A stretch of DNA of 64,000 nucleotides, from positions 1,984,001 to 2,048,000 of the forward strand of contig NZ_CP084951.1 in NCBI RefSeq assembly GCF_022788655.1. The letters run 5' to 3'. The stretch's first letter is position 1. Each line of letters opens with the position of its first letter. This DNA is from Sulfitobacter indolifex (GTDB lineage: Bacteria > Pseudomonadota > Alphaproteobacteria > Rhodobacterales > Rhodobacteraceae). Below, piece by piece: positions 1 through 8,834 of this stretch. The position numbers and the translations under genes are program-made. The notes under the pieces are model-generated. The model ran no database searches and was not told the DNA's origin. It was given only the letters and a program-made list of their open reading frames with translations.

Positions 1-2
1 AG

Positions 3-521
3 TGTTTTGTATGGAATGTGACGTCCGATGTCGCAGTGGCCTCCTTTATGTGCGTGATCTTTGACCGCCAGTCAGAAACGGACCATCTCGGGCTAGGATC
101 AGGAACCCATCCGGACCGCTCGGTCGCGCTGGAAAGAGCGCTAAACGAAGCGGCGCAGACGCGGTTGAACTATATCTCCGGTGCCCGAGAGGACCTGTCA
201 TTTGAAGAATACAGCGCGTCCGGCCGAGCGCAGAAAATGACGGAATTTGCGGTTGCTCTTAGCGGACCGATGCCTTCGCTGAAATTTTGCGATGTCCCTT
301 CATCTTCCAACATTGATCTGGAAAGCGATCTTAATTTTCTCAAGAAGTGCTTGTGGAGTGCTGGAATCAATGAGGTTGCTGTTGTCGGTCTTGGGCGTGA
401 AGAATTCCGAATTTCAGTTGTACGGGTGATCGTGCCGGGGCTTGAAGCTCCGCATGACGACGAAGGGTATGTCGCGGGCGTCCGCGCCCGCCGTCTCAGT
501 GGAGAAGGAACTATGGGGTGA
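3..521 (+). CDS. YcaO-domain cyclodehydratase/thioamidase, C-terminal part (cut by window edge)
   Basis: The frame is open to the left edge, so the gene starts outside the window and only its last ~172 codons are seen. The stretch from ALERALNEAAQTRL to GARED matches the conserved C-terminal YcaO signature, an arginine/glutamate-rich helix of the ATP-binding fold followed by a GxRxD turn. YcaO enzymes use ATP to activate backbone amides, giving azolines or, with TfuA, thioamides. Its stop codon overlaps the GTG start of tfuA by four bases (GTGA), implying translational coupling. A GTG at 18 could start a short ORF, but the homology continues upstream of it, so that is not the true start. Family assignment is firm; the reaction is inferred from the TfuA neighbour. 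Confidence 0.85.
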   Translation, partial: CFVWNVTSDVAVASFMCVIFDRQSETDHLGLGSGTHPDRSVALERALNEAAQTRLNYISGAREDLSFEEYSASGRAQKMTEFAVALSGPMPSLKFCDVPSSSNIDLESDLNFLKKCLWSAGINEVAVVGLGREEFRISVVRVIVPGLEAPHDDEGYVAGVRARRLSGEGTMG

Positions 522-1294
522 TCGTCTTTGCCGGGCCATCTCTTTGCGATACCGATTTCTTGCAGGGTTCCGCACTCGAAATCCGGCCCCCCGTGCGTCA
601 GGGCGATGTCTATTTGGCAACGCTCGAAAAACCTAAGGCGATCGGCATTATCGATGGGTATTTCGACGGAACTCCCTCAGTCTGGCATAAGGAAATCCTA
701 TGGGCGATATCACAAGGTATTACAGTGCTTGGCGCGTCCAGCATGGGTGCCTTGCGCGCTGCTGAGCTTGATACATTTGGCATGATTGGTGTTGGGGCGA
801 TCTATGTCGACTACCGCGACGGAATATTGGAAGGTGATGATGAAGTCGCACTAGCACACGGACCGGCTGAACTTGGTTTCACGCGGTTGAGCGTTGCAAT
901 GGTTAACGTTCGGGCAACTCTCAAGGCAGCGGTTCTCGCAAACGTACTTTCCCGGACCGAAGCCGGTGAATTAGCTGTCCGGGCCAAGAATATCTTTTTT
1001 AAAGACAGAACATGGGAGAGCGTTCTGTCAGAAACTGATACGGGGCTAAACGATCGCGAAAACCTAAAGGCTTGGATTGCAGCGAACGAGGTCGATCAGA
1101 AACGCATTGATGCCGGATTTCTTCTGGAGCGCATGATCACGGTTGGGTTGGAAACACCTGACATCGACTTTCATTTTGAGCGTACCGATCTTTGGGTCCA
1201 CGCCACCCGGACTTGGAAAAGTCGCCAAACGAAGTGCAATAACGCGGACAGCGGAACTTACAACCTATTGGGGAATAACAACTTTCTCAGCTAA
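518..1294 (+). CDS. tfuA: TfuA-like protein, YcaO partner
   Basis: The 258-residue protein begins MIVFAGPSL and has the typical TfuA core, including GIIDGYFDG, the pattern SVWHKEIL and the GASSMGALRAAEL segment. TfuA proteins were first found in the trifolitoxin locus. They act with YcaO enzymes in thioamide formation on peptides and on methyl-coenzyme M reductase, probably by delivering or releasing sulfide. The start is GTG at 518, chosen because AAGGA lies 8-9 bases upstream and because it overlaps the ycaO stop. The C-terminal ~90 residues are less conserved, as is usual. Lying directly after ycaO and before a repeat-bearing small protein, it points to thioamidation of a ribosomal peptide; that substrate is inferred. 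Confidence 0.9.
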   Translation: MIVFAGPSLCDTDFLQGSALEIRPPVRQGDVYLATLEKPKAIGIIDGYFDGTPSVWHKEILWAISQGITVLGASSMGALRAAELDTFGMIGVGAIYVDYRDGILEGDDEVALAHGPAELGFTRLSVAMVNVRATLKAAVLANVLSRTEAGELAVRAKNIFFKDRTWESVLSETDTGLNDRENLKAWIAANEVDQKRIDAGFLLERMITVGLETPDIDFHFERTDLWVHATRTWKSRQTKCNNADSGTYNLLGNNNFLS

Positions 1295-1362
1295 TTTCAG
1301 TCGGCATGTGGTAAGCTGCGTCTCAGAAATTAAGGCGCACGTAGCGAGAGGGAAGCAAATCC

Positions 1363-2619
1363 ATGCAGGGCACGCGGTTCCGACTGTTCCCTCAACCCCA
1401 ATTTCTGAAAGATTTTTCTGAGCCAGAAATTGTTCTTGTCTCATCCGTCGCAGGGAGCCTTGGGCCGGGCCCCTCGGATGATCGCATGTATGCAATATTT
1501 CCCATCGGTAAGACCGCCCCCTATGGCATTGCGCCCGACGGTTCTGCGGTTTTGACACCTGCATGGCAGGGACAGGTTGAGGATCCTGCTTATCCTGACG
1601 AATACGGCAATTTCGACTACCTCGAACCTGGCACTCCACAATTCGAAACTGCGCACCTATTCGGAACTGTTCGATTTGTGATGGATATTTGGGAGGGATA
1701 TTTCGGGCGGGAGATCCCTTGGCAGAGCGACGGCACTTATGACCGCGTCGAACTGACCATCCTGCCCTCGCTTGAAAACGCCTATTCCGGCTTTGGATTT
1801 CTTGAGATGGGCGGCGACCGTAGCGATGGGGGATATACACCCTTCAGTCTCAACTTTGATGTTATTGCCCATGAATTGGGTCACGCGATCATCTATTCTG
1901 AAGTGGGCGTCCCCGATCCAGAAAACGTGACCGGGGAGTATTTCGGGTTTCACGAAAGCGCTGCCGATCTTGTTGCGCTCCTCTCGTCGCTGCATTTTAA
2001 CTCGCTGGTAGATAAACTGCTCGAACAAACGCGCGGTAATCTGTACACGCTTAACGCGGCAAGTCGGATCGCCGAACTGTCCGAGAACAAGCAGATCCGA
2101 GTGGCCGCCAACGACTCGCGGCTGAGTGATTTTGCTAAGGGCTGGGTCAAGGAACACCATCTAGCCCAGCCGCTTACCGGTGCATTCTTCGATATCTTCG
2201 TGGATATCTTTCATGAGATGCTGCTCGACTACGGTGCGATTTCACCTGAGCTTGAAGAGTTGTCCGACAAATTGTTGGCGACGCCTGAATATGCGACTGT
2301 CATGCAGGCTATGTTCGACGAAGCGTTTGCCGCCAATCCGGCAGCGTTTAATCTGGCCCTGGTTGATGCACGTGACATCTTGGGGACCTATCTGGCGGAC
2401 ACCTGGAAAGAGTTAAAAAATGTTCAACTCGATTTTGTCGAAGTGGCTGATTTATTCGTGGAAATTGACCGCCGACATACGGGAGGCCGATTTGCACGGC
2501 TGATCCGCGGCAACTTTGATATGCGTGACATCGGCTATGCGAAAGTCGGGCCACAACTCCAGCCGCTCGACAAGGGCAGCCACGCAAATTCCGTGCGGAC
2601 TATGGTGCCGATGGACTAA
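1363..2619 (+). CDS. Gluzincin zinc metallopeptidase (thermolysin/M4-like) of the YcaO-TfuA cluster
   Basis: This 418-residue protein carries HELGH at residues 170-174 and GFHESAAD at about 196-202. That is the HExxH plus downstream ExxxD arrangement of thermolysin-type gluzincins, with E198 as the likely third zinc ligand. A later PLTGAFFDIFVDIF segment recalls the C-terminal helices of that clan. No signal peptide is visible, so it probably acts in the cytoplasm. GAGAGGGAAG precedes the ATG by 8 bases. It sits 68 bp after tfuA and 75 bp before the (V/I)SGAR protein, suggesting that it removes a leader or cuts between repeats. Peptidase identity is strong; the substrate is inferred. It may also tolerate cytosolic protein partners, as it is larger than typical RiPP leader peptidases. 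Confidence 0.8.
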   Translation: MQGTRFRLFPQPQFLKDFSEPEIVLVSSVAGSLGPGPSDDRMYAIFPIGKTAPYGIAPDGSAVLTPAWQGQVEDPAYPDEYGNFDYLEPGTPQFETAHLFGTVRFVMDIWEGYFGREIPWQSDGTYDRVELTILPSLENAYSGFGFLEMGGDRSDGGYTPFSLNFDVIAHELGHAIIYSEVGVPDPENVTGEYFGFHESAADLVALLSSLHFNSLVDKLLEQTRGNLYTLNAASRIAELSENKQIRVAANDSRLSDFAKGWVKEHHLAQPLTGAFFDIFVDIFHEMLLDYGAISPELEELSDKLLATPEYATVMQAMFDEAFAANPAAFNLALVDARDILGTYLADTWKELKNVQLDFVEVADLFVEIDRRHTGGRFARLIRGNFDMRDIGYAKVGPQLQPLDKGSHANSVRTMVPMD

Positions 2620-2694
2620 AACGGAATACTGCGCTACCATTTCAATGCTTTAGGTTGAATTTTCTTCCAGGATTCTCATTTAAGGAATGTCGCT

Positions 2695-3183
2695 ATGAAA
2701 GAGTCAATCCACTCCTCAGCAACGATCGTTATATTTGGTCGTGTGGTTGATGATTTGCAGGTGAGCATTTCTGCGGAAGACAAAAAGGCAAAGAGAGACC
2801 CGAAATTTGCGCGGGCCTATGGCTTTACTTTTGACGGCACGTATCTCGAACTGACGTCTCCTGTACTCTTTCTAGTAGATGGAAATGGCGAAGAGGCGGA
2901 CGATATCGAGCTTCCGGGTCCTAATCCGCGCGATAAGAAGTTCTATGAAAACCTGCGCGCTTGGACGGTCAAGCGCACGGATGAGACGATCCGATTGGAT
3001 GTTGATTCTGGTAGGTTCGAAAACCTTCTGCCCGATACCGGCGGCGATGGCGGGGCTGGCGTGTCGGGTGCGCGCGTATCAGGCGCTCGGGTTTCAGGAG
3101 CGCGCGTATCAGGCGCTCGGGTATCGGGTGCGCGGGTCTCGGGTGCTCGGATCAGCGGTGCACGCGGAGATGCCAGCGACTGA
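2695..3183 (+). CDS. Candidate RiPP precursor: ~120-residue leader-like domain plus seven (V/I)SGAR repeats
   Basis: The 162-residue product has a charged N-terminal region of about 122 residues that looks foldable, with alternating strands and no signal peptide. A glycine-rich hinge (TGGDGGAG) follows, then seven exact five-residue units, six VSGAR and one ISGAR, and a GDASD tail. It is the last gene of the YcaO-TfuA-peptidase row. Thiovarsolin precursors made by TfuA-YcaO systems also have repeated cores, so a multi-core precursor is plausible, with Ser as an azoline site or backbone amides as thioamide sites. I do not recognise the N-terminal domain. The repeat also fits the pentapeptide-repeat register A(R)V(S)G, but 35 residues are too few for a stable beta-helix. 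Confidence 0.65.
   Translation: MKESIHSSATIVIFGRVVDDLQVSISAEDKKAKRDPKFARAYGFTFDGTYLELTSPVLFLVDGNGEEADDIELPGPNPRDKKFYENLRAWTVKRTDETIRLDVDSGRFENLLPDTGGDGGAGVSGARVSGARVSGARVSGARVSGARVSGARISGARGDASD
3061..3165 (+). repeat. Seven tandem 15-bp units encoding (V/I)SGAR
   Basis: Seven in-frame 15-bp units code for VSGAR (six times) and ISGAR (last). Codons differ between units: Ser is TCG, TCA or AGC, Gly is GGT, GGC or GGA, Ala is GCG, GCT or GCA, Arg is CGC or CGG. Units 2 and 4 are identical in DNA. The spread of synonymous changes suggests the peptide, not the DNA, is conserved, with one more recent duplication. Confidence 0.95.
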
Positions 3184-3214
3184 TCCAATTAGCGTTTGCT
3201 GGCCTTACTATTCG

Positions 3215-5005
3215 TTATAGTCCAGCACGTTTTAGGCCTTCCAGAAAGTGCTCAACGTCTTCTGGGTATTTGTCCGGTTGAACATCGGCCCAACGTTCGG
3301 CAGCAAAGTCCGGATGCGCTCTGCGTACCCGATCCGCTTCGGACTGGGCTTCGTCTTTCCGCCCAAGGTACGCATAGGAGGCAGCTAATATCCGTCTTCC
3401 TTCGGTCGGATTTTGCATCTTTTGGATTGTTTTGATTGCGTCATCATAGCGCTTAAGGTTGAAATATGCCCCCCCGAGGTGCCAGACATATTGATCAGGA
3501 TAAAATGGGTTGAGCCGCATAGCTTTCTGTAAAAGATCGATGGACTCTTCTGACCGACCTGAATGCGCTAATGCGTCAGCCATGTCGGACATCACATTGG
3601 CATCGTTGGGGTTCAATTTCAGAGCACGGTCATAGGCATTGAGCGCCGCTTCATGCTCCTTCCGGTAAAGATGCGCAAAGCCCAACTCGCCGAACCCGCG
3701 CGCATCGCTTCCATCCATTTCAATGGCGCGCTGCGCAAATACTAGGGCTTCGTCAAGCGAGTTCGCGGTGTCCTCAGACCAGTCGTAGCGCCAGATTAAA
3801 TTGGACGTCCGCGAACTTGCGGCGTAGGCCCGTGAGTACGAACTGTCACTCTCCAAAGCGGCCTCAAACAGCGAGCGGGCGTTTTGCACGTCTTTTTGGG
3901 TGTACCGTGACAAATACCTTTCACCCTTGAGCACGATCCCATAGGCCAGCAAATTTGCGGGCGGCAGCAGGCGCGTTCGTTCTTGTTCAGTAACCTCGAT
4001 TTGGGCCGCTGTCGCCGACACGATGACTTGATTGATTTCGTCCTGCAAATCAAAGAGGTCTTCGATATTGCGATTGTATTGCTCGCCCCAAATCGTGCGG
4101 TTCAGCAGCGCGTCCAGTAGCTGGATGGTAATCCTCAGCCGGGCTCCGGATTTTCGGACGGACCCCTCTACAACGTAGCGCACCCTCAGTTCGCTTGCCA
4201 CTTGCTTTGGCGCTTTGAGCCGGTCGCGGTACATGTAAGCGGAATCGCGAGAGATAACGAAGAGATTGTGAAAGCGCGACAGGCTGGTGGTAACGTCCTC
4301 CGTTAGGCCCTCAGCAAACCATTTGTCGTCCTCGCTGTTGCCCTGAAACTCGAAGGGCAGCACAACAATGGACTGATTTGGAATAGCCCTTTCCCGGTAG
4401 TCGACCGATCTGTTGATATCGCGCCTCAATCCCGGCGTCATTGCCGCGGAGGCCGGGTTTTCATGAACCTGAAAGACATCGACTGTTTTGCCGATATTTT
4501 TGAAATCGTGGCCGCCAAGATATTCGTACCCATATTGAAGGTTGTTGCTGACATGATCGTAGGTCGCGCCCGAAATGCAAATTCGTCCGGGATTTGAAAA
4601 CGCCTCAATCCGGGCAGCGATATTGATGCTCTCACCCGAAATATCGTCTCCCTGAACAAGAACTTCGCCGAGATTGATGCCGAAGCGAAACCATATCTGT
4701 TCGTTTGCGGCCAGGCTCTGGTTCATCTCGCTGCAGATCTTCTGCATCTCGACGGCGAAGGTGACGGCATCAACGGCGCTTTCAAAAATCATGAACGCGT
4801 TGTCACCCGCCGACCCCTTAAATTCCCCAGAGAACGCATCGATCTCGCTCCGAAAAATATCTAGCCGCTCTCGCACTGCGTCTGCGGTTCCCTCTTCGTC
4901 GACGCTCATCATTCGGCTAAAGTCCGCAACGTCTGCGAATACTATTGCAACCAGCCTCCTCTTCTTTCTGGAGGTCGAACGCGCTGATGCTTTGAGCTTA
5001 CTCAC
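3215..5005 (-). CDS. Class III adenylate/guanylate cyclase with TolB-like and TPR regions
   Basis: This 596-residue protein starts with a class III cyclase domain (about residues 15-190) containing FADVADFS and GSAGDNAF, which provide the two metal-binding aspartates D25 and D68. A TolB/FlgO-like region follows (about 205-340, with IVVLPF and VEGSVRKSG), then TPR repeats (about 370-560, with FGELGFAHLY and ALKLNPNDANVMSD). Such soluble cyclases are common in alphaproteobacteria, and their product and signal are usually unknown. The start is GTG at 5005; GTGAGTAA overlaps the end of the acetyltransferase gene by eight bases, so the two are probably co-translated. It ends 31 bp from the converging precursor gene. 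A cyclic-nucleotide-binding exporter lies in the same direction upstream, making a signalling link attractive but unproven. Confidence 0.88.
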   Translation of the reverse strand: MSKLKASARSTSRKKRRLVAIVFADVADFSRMMSVDEEGTADAVRERLDIFRSEIDAFSGEFKGSAGDNAFMIFESAVDAVTFAVEMQKICSEMNQSLAANEQIWFRFGINLGEVLVQGDDISGESINIAARIEAFSNPGRICISGATYDHVSNNLQYGYEYLGGHDFKNIGKTVDVFQVHENPASAAMTPGLRRDINRSVDYRERAIPNQSIVVLPFEFQGNSEDDKWFAEGLTEDVTTSLSRFHNLFVISRDSAYMYRDRLKAPKQVASELRVRYVVEGSVRKSGARLRITIQLLDALLNRTIWGEQYNRNIEDLFDLQDEINQVIVSATAAQIEVTEQERTRLLPPANLLAYGIVLKGERYLSRYTQKDVQNARSLFEAALESDSSYSRAYAASSRTSNLIWRYDWSEDTANSLDEALVFAQRAIEMDGSDARGFGELGFAHLYRKEHEAALNAYDRALKLNPNDANVMSDMADALAHSGRSEESIDLLQKAMRLNPFYPDQYVWHLGGAYFNLKRYDDAIKTIQKMQNPTEGRRILAASYAYLGRKDEAQSEADRVRRAHPDFAAERWADVQPDKYPEDVEHFLEGLKRAGL

Positions 5006-5621
5006 CTGCGTTCGTCCAGCATGTGGGCTTAAACACGACCTTGGAATTCTGCGTTAAAGCTTCAAAAACCGACTTCCGTGTTTGCTCCCACTCAGAACTA
5101 AGCAGCCCGGCAATAATGACATCACGCCTTTTGCCGTCCGAGAACCACCCCCCCCGAAACCGCCCCTCTTCCTGAAATCCTAGCGAGGTGAGAGTGGACC
5201 GGGTCGCTGAATTGTCTTCTCTGTAATAGGTCGACACCCGGTATAGCCGAAGCTGCCTGAACGCGAGTTCCAGCAGGCTGATCGACATGGCCGTCGCAAG
5301 GCCTTTCCGGCGAAACTGCCGCCCCACAAATGCGGGAACGATGGCATCACCGTGGATGTAATTGATGGCCTCCAGTCCCGCGATGCCCGCCGGCCGCCCA
5401 TCAGCGCTGATCGCGATGAACCAAAAGGCTGTCGGGTTGGTCGCGTACTCCAACGACTTTTTCCAGCTGCCTTTCATAGCGTCCAGATTTGTTGGAATGG
5501 GACTGCTTCGCTCAAACAGCGCTACATCTTTGAAGTCCCAAAACCATTCGGAAAACGTCGATATATCGTCCAAAGACATCGGGCGGAATGTAAAGCAATC
5601 AACACTTGGTTTCGCAGCCAT
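4998..5621 (-). CDS. GNAT family N-acetyltransferase
   Basis: The protein has the GNAT acetyl-CoA motif in the form VGRQFRRKGLATAM (motif A, RRxGLA) and the C-terminal YREDNSAT...LTSLGFQEEG pattern typical of RimJ/RimL-type N-acetyltransferases. I chose ATG at 5621 (MAAKPSVDCF), which gives about 207 residues. The frame stays open to 5705, but the extra N-terminus does not look like the family. It overlaps the cyclase gene by eight bases. Lying between an exporter-like gene and the cyclase, opposite a candidate RiPP precursor, it could acetylate the peptide or give self-protection; that role is inferred. Confidence 0.85.
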   Translation of the reverse strand: MAAKPSVDCFTFRPMSLDDISTFSEWFWDFKDVALFERSSPIPTNLDAMKGSWKKSLEYATNPTAFWFIAISADGRPAGIAGLEAINYIHGDAIVPAFVGRQFRRKGLATAMSISLLELAFRQLRLYRVSTYYREDNSATRSTLTSLGFQEEGRFRGGWFSDGKRRDVIIAGLLSSEWEQTRKSVFEALTQNSKVVFKPTCWTNAGE

Positions 5622-5900
5622 ACGGTTTTGCCCTAGTCTTTCCGGCCAATCGAAGGGAAACCAATCAAGCAGTCGGAAAAGTTTGGTATGACACCCGCGT
5701 GGCACTCACTAACACAGTTTTCTGATGTAACTCCGACTGTACCTGTTTTTGCGTCCTGATGCCAACTTTCTTCGCCTGTCGACCGCGGCTGTCACAGTTG
5801 TACGTGAATTCGAACGCAAAGGATCGGTTTTTGGGCGACCTGAGCCCCGGCCTCACGAATGGTTTAGTGAGATGTACGACTGCATCCCACGGCGCCGCGG

Positions 5901-8834
5901 CTAGACATAGCCAGCTACGACCTGCAAAAGCTTGTAGGCGGTAGGCGCGTCGTTCTTGACCACCGCAAAGAAATCTTCCGCGCTGATGCGCAGGCATGTT
6001 AGATCGGTTGTGGCGCGCATATCGAGGGCCCGTGGCACGCCGCGGATTAAACCAAGTTCCCCCACGAGATCGCCCGGTGACGAAACAGTGACAATTTGGT
6101 TGTCGCCATCTTGTCGGGGGTCCAGCAACTCCGCCGTCCCTTCCAATATCAGAAATGCGCCAATCGACGGGTCGTCGCCTTGACGAAAGACGTAGTCGCC
6201 GGCGGCGGCATGATACCAGCGTGCACCAAATGCAAGCAGTTGCAACTGCTTGCGCGCAAGACCTGAAAGCAATTCGGCGCGTTGCAGCGCGCGCAGTTTC
6301 CGCGCCATATCTGCACTGAACGTCTGATGTTTCTCCCCCTCCCCATCGCTGACCATGCCAGACAACCGCCCTTGCTGCATGAGGAGATGATGGTCGAATT
6401 TTTCGGGTAGCGCGATATCAGAGCCTAAACAAATGATTATGGTCTGGGGTAAAAGATTGCGGAGCTGAACGTGCAAGTTTTTGCTAATTTCCGCATCAAA
6501 ACTCGCAAGCGGTTGGTCCAGTATCAAAACATCTGGCCGCTTGACAGTCGCCCGGCCCAGAGCGACCGTTTCGGAAAGCATTGCTGACAAATTCCTCCCC
6601 CCCAAGGTGACTGGGAGATAGAATAATTGTCCTAGAATAGCCCCCTGCAGCCCAGCAGAGCGCAGCCGTTTCCCGACGAGCGACAGGAGAGCTTTGGCGT
6701 TTACGCCATCTTTGATTTTGCCGAACAAGGCGTTCTCAAGAACGGAGAGCCCTTCAACCGGTGCATCGGTGCTTAGCGGTACAAATATGTCTTGGGTTGT
6801 TTCCTGTAGGGTGGCGGAATGTGCGCGGCGCATTTGCATGACCCGCGTCATAATATCAGCAGGAAATGCCGGGCCAATTTTCTCCGCGGGGATTACGAGA
6901 GAAACAGCAAGCAACTGCGCTTTCTGACTTAGTGACAGAGGGGCGCCCCGGCGGTAGACGGGCAAGAGTTCCAGCGCCGCTTCAAAAGACGATGGCTGCA
7001 GGCCGAGCTTGCGAAACAGAGGGTGATCGGTACCGTCTACTCCAAAGATTTTATCCAAGAGATCAACGACATCTGCGGCCAGCTGAAGTAGATCGTCCTC
7101 TAGGTCCAGCTTGTCCAAAAGCAACGCAAAGGATGGGTGTTCAATCAGGACCTGCGCTGTGACGGGGACCAGCGGCATCGCAAAAATCAGGTTTTCTGCC
7201 ACCGGCAATGCGGGGTTGTATGTCGTTTCGTCGAAAAAGGCGACCTGATCCGCCAGTCCGGCACCGCGCACTTCTGTGGCAATTTCCGCGCGCAGATCGG
7301 TGAGTTTGCGAGCAAGTTCGGGATGCCGCTTTGGGAACAATTTTTGCTCAATGGCACGATCTAACAAGAAATCATTCAATCCGATACTGGTGATCAGTTC
7401 GATCCACCAATCTTGCAAGGCTTCGATGTCGGTTACTTTCGCGGCAGCAGCGTCAAGCCATGGCACATCCAGCGGATCGGTGCTGTTACCGGTGCGCTCA
7501 CTCTCCACAATAACCGCCATATCAGGTGGCGGAACCTGTGGGCTGGTGAGCAGCGCCATATTGAAGTTGTCGCCCAACAGGCCCTCAAACAGGACGGGTG
7601 CAGTGCCGACGTAGCCGATCCGGCTAGCGATTGTGATTTGATGGAGCGCGCTGAGGTTCTGGCCCGCGATGTGCACCTGGCCGTGCGATGGCAGAAGTTC
7701 GCGTGTTAGTAACATCGACAAAGCGCGACGGTCTTGCTCGTCCGGCACGGTGATGGCGATAGAGCTGGCAGCTGGGAAAGTGGCATTCAGATCGTTTAGA
7801 ACGGTTGCCCCTTCCGCATCCACTACGCTAACGCCACGCAATTCGATGTCACCAACCAACTGCGGATTGTCCAACGCTGCGCCCTCAAATAGTGATGTAT
7901 CTATCATCTGCTGCGGCGCGAAACGGTCTATAATCGTTTCCCATCGCATCGCCATATCCTGCGATTGGTTGTAGTAGATTAGAAGCTCTCTCCAAGGGCT
8001 AGAGAGATCTTTGTATGCTGCCAGGGCGGCCACCAAAGCGCCCACCGTGATTTCGCCTTTAATCGCCAGAAAGCCGCCAATCGTATAGAAAAGGAATGGC
8101 GTGAGTTGACCGATGAAGTTGTTCACGAACTTCATGAAATACTTTTTTCGATAGATCTGGAAACGAACGTGATAGAGGCGCCCCAGACGGGCTGAAATCA
8201 TCGCCAGACGGTGGCGCCAGCCGCGGTTCAGACGCAGTGTCAAGGCACCTGCCGCACTCTCCCCAATTTCGCTGGCGAGCGCGCGCACTTCAATGACGCG
8301 GGCCTTGTTCAGCACATTGATCTGGCGCTGCATCCTTGGAATAATCCATGCCTGTAAAGGGATCATGGCGCAGGCGGCGATGCCAAAGGCAAAGCTCTGG
8401 ACAAATAGAAAGCCCAAAATCGTGAGCATCTGCCCCGCCTGAAGGATAGGCTGGGAAACCGCGTTCCCCATGAGCCCGCCCATCGGTTCAACCTCCGATG
8501 TGACCATGCTGACCAACTCACCCTGACTGGTGCGCTCAAAGTAGGGGGACGGAAACCGCAAGATCCGCGCAATGAGCGTATAGCGCAGCCGCCGTAGCAT
8601 GCGCTCGGAAAGCACACCGGTCATTGTGTTGATCCGCATTTTCATCGCGCCGTGGGCCAGCACCGACGCTAAAAACAGGCCACACAACATCATTAGAAAC
8701 GTGATCTGACCGAACTCAACGCCCTGAACCGTAACGGTTCCGCCCTCCGCACCGATGGCATCGTTGATAATGCGCTTGGGTAGTTCGAGGGTCAGATACA
8801 GCAAAGGAAAGAGGACCAGCGTTGCCGTAAGCAA
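5901..8834 (-). CDS. ABC exporter-like protein with degenerate ATPase and C-terminal cyclic-nucleotide-binding domain
   Basis: This 977-residue protein has an exporter-type transmembrane domain (residues ~1-300), a long divergent nucleotide-binding region (~320-830) and a Crp-like cNMP-binding domain at the end (~850-970, with GELGLIRGVPRAL). The expected Walker A is replaced by ITVPDEQDRRA, the ABC signature reads LSAML and Walker B reads DVLILDQ, so ATP hydrolysis is doubtful. The long insert with VAENLIF and VLENALFG recalls a family of large ABC half-exporters, from memory. The phosphate-cassette Gly-Glu and Arg of the cNMP domain are kept. The only start codon in frame is TTG at 8834, yet 19 upstream codons also look coding. 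It is probably co-transcribed with the acetyltransferase and cyclase genes, though 280 bp separate it from them. Confidence 0.8.
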   Translation of the reverse strand: MLTATLVLFPLLYLTLELPKRIINDAIGAEGGTVTVQGVEFGQITFLMMLCGLFLASVLAHGAMKMRINTMTGVLSERMLRRLRYTLIARILRFPSPYFERTSQGELVSMVTSEVEPMGGLMGNAVSQPILQAGQMLTILGFLFVQSFAFGIAACAMIPLQAWIIPRMQRQINVLNKARVIEVRALASEIGESAAGALTLRLNRGWRHRLAMISARLGRLYHVRFQIYRKKYFMKFVNNFIGQLTPFLFYTIGGFLAIKGEITVGALVAALAAYKDLSSPWRELLIYYNQSQDMAMRWETIIDRFAPQQMIDTSLFEGAALDNPQLVGDIELRGVSVVDAEGATVLNDLNATFPAASSIAITVPDEQDRRALSMLLTRELLPSHGQVHIAGQNLSALHQITIASRIGYVGTAPVLFEGLLGDNFNMALLTSPQVPPPDMAVIVESERTGNSTDPLDVPWLDAAAAKVTDIEALQDWWIELITSIGLNDFLLDRAIEQKLFPKRHPELARKLTDLRAEIATEVRGAGLADQVAFFDETTYNPALPVAENLIFAMPLVPVTAQVLIEHPSFALLLDKLDLEDDLLQLAADVVDLLDKIFGVDGTDHPLFRKLGLQPSSFEAALELLPVYRRGAPLSLSQKAQLLAVSLVIPAEKIGPAFPADIMTRVMQMRRAHSATLQETTQDIFVPLSTDAPVEGLSVLENALFGKIKDGVNAKALLSLVGKRLRSAGLQGAILGQLFYLPVTLGGRNLSAMLSETVALGRATVKRPDVLILDQPLASFDAEISKNLHVQLRNLLPQTIIICLGSDIALPEKFDHHLLMQQGRLSGMVSDGEGEKHQTFSADMARKLRALQRAELLSGLARKQLQLLAFGARWYHAAAGDYVFRQGDDPSIGAFLILEGTAELLDPRQDGDNQIVTVSSPGDLVGELGLIRGVPRALDMRATTDLTCLRISAEDFFAVVKNDAPTAYKLLQVVAGYV

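Noticed and set aside
3061..3165. Short tandem repeats as a CRISPR array
   Set aside because: Units are contiguous 15-mers in frame with no spacers.
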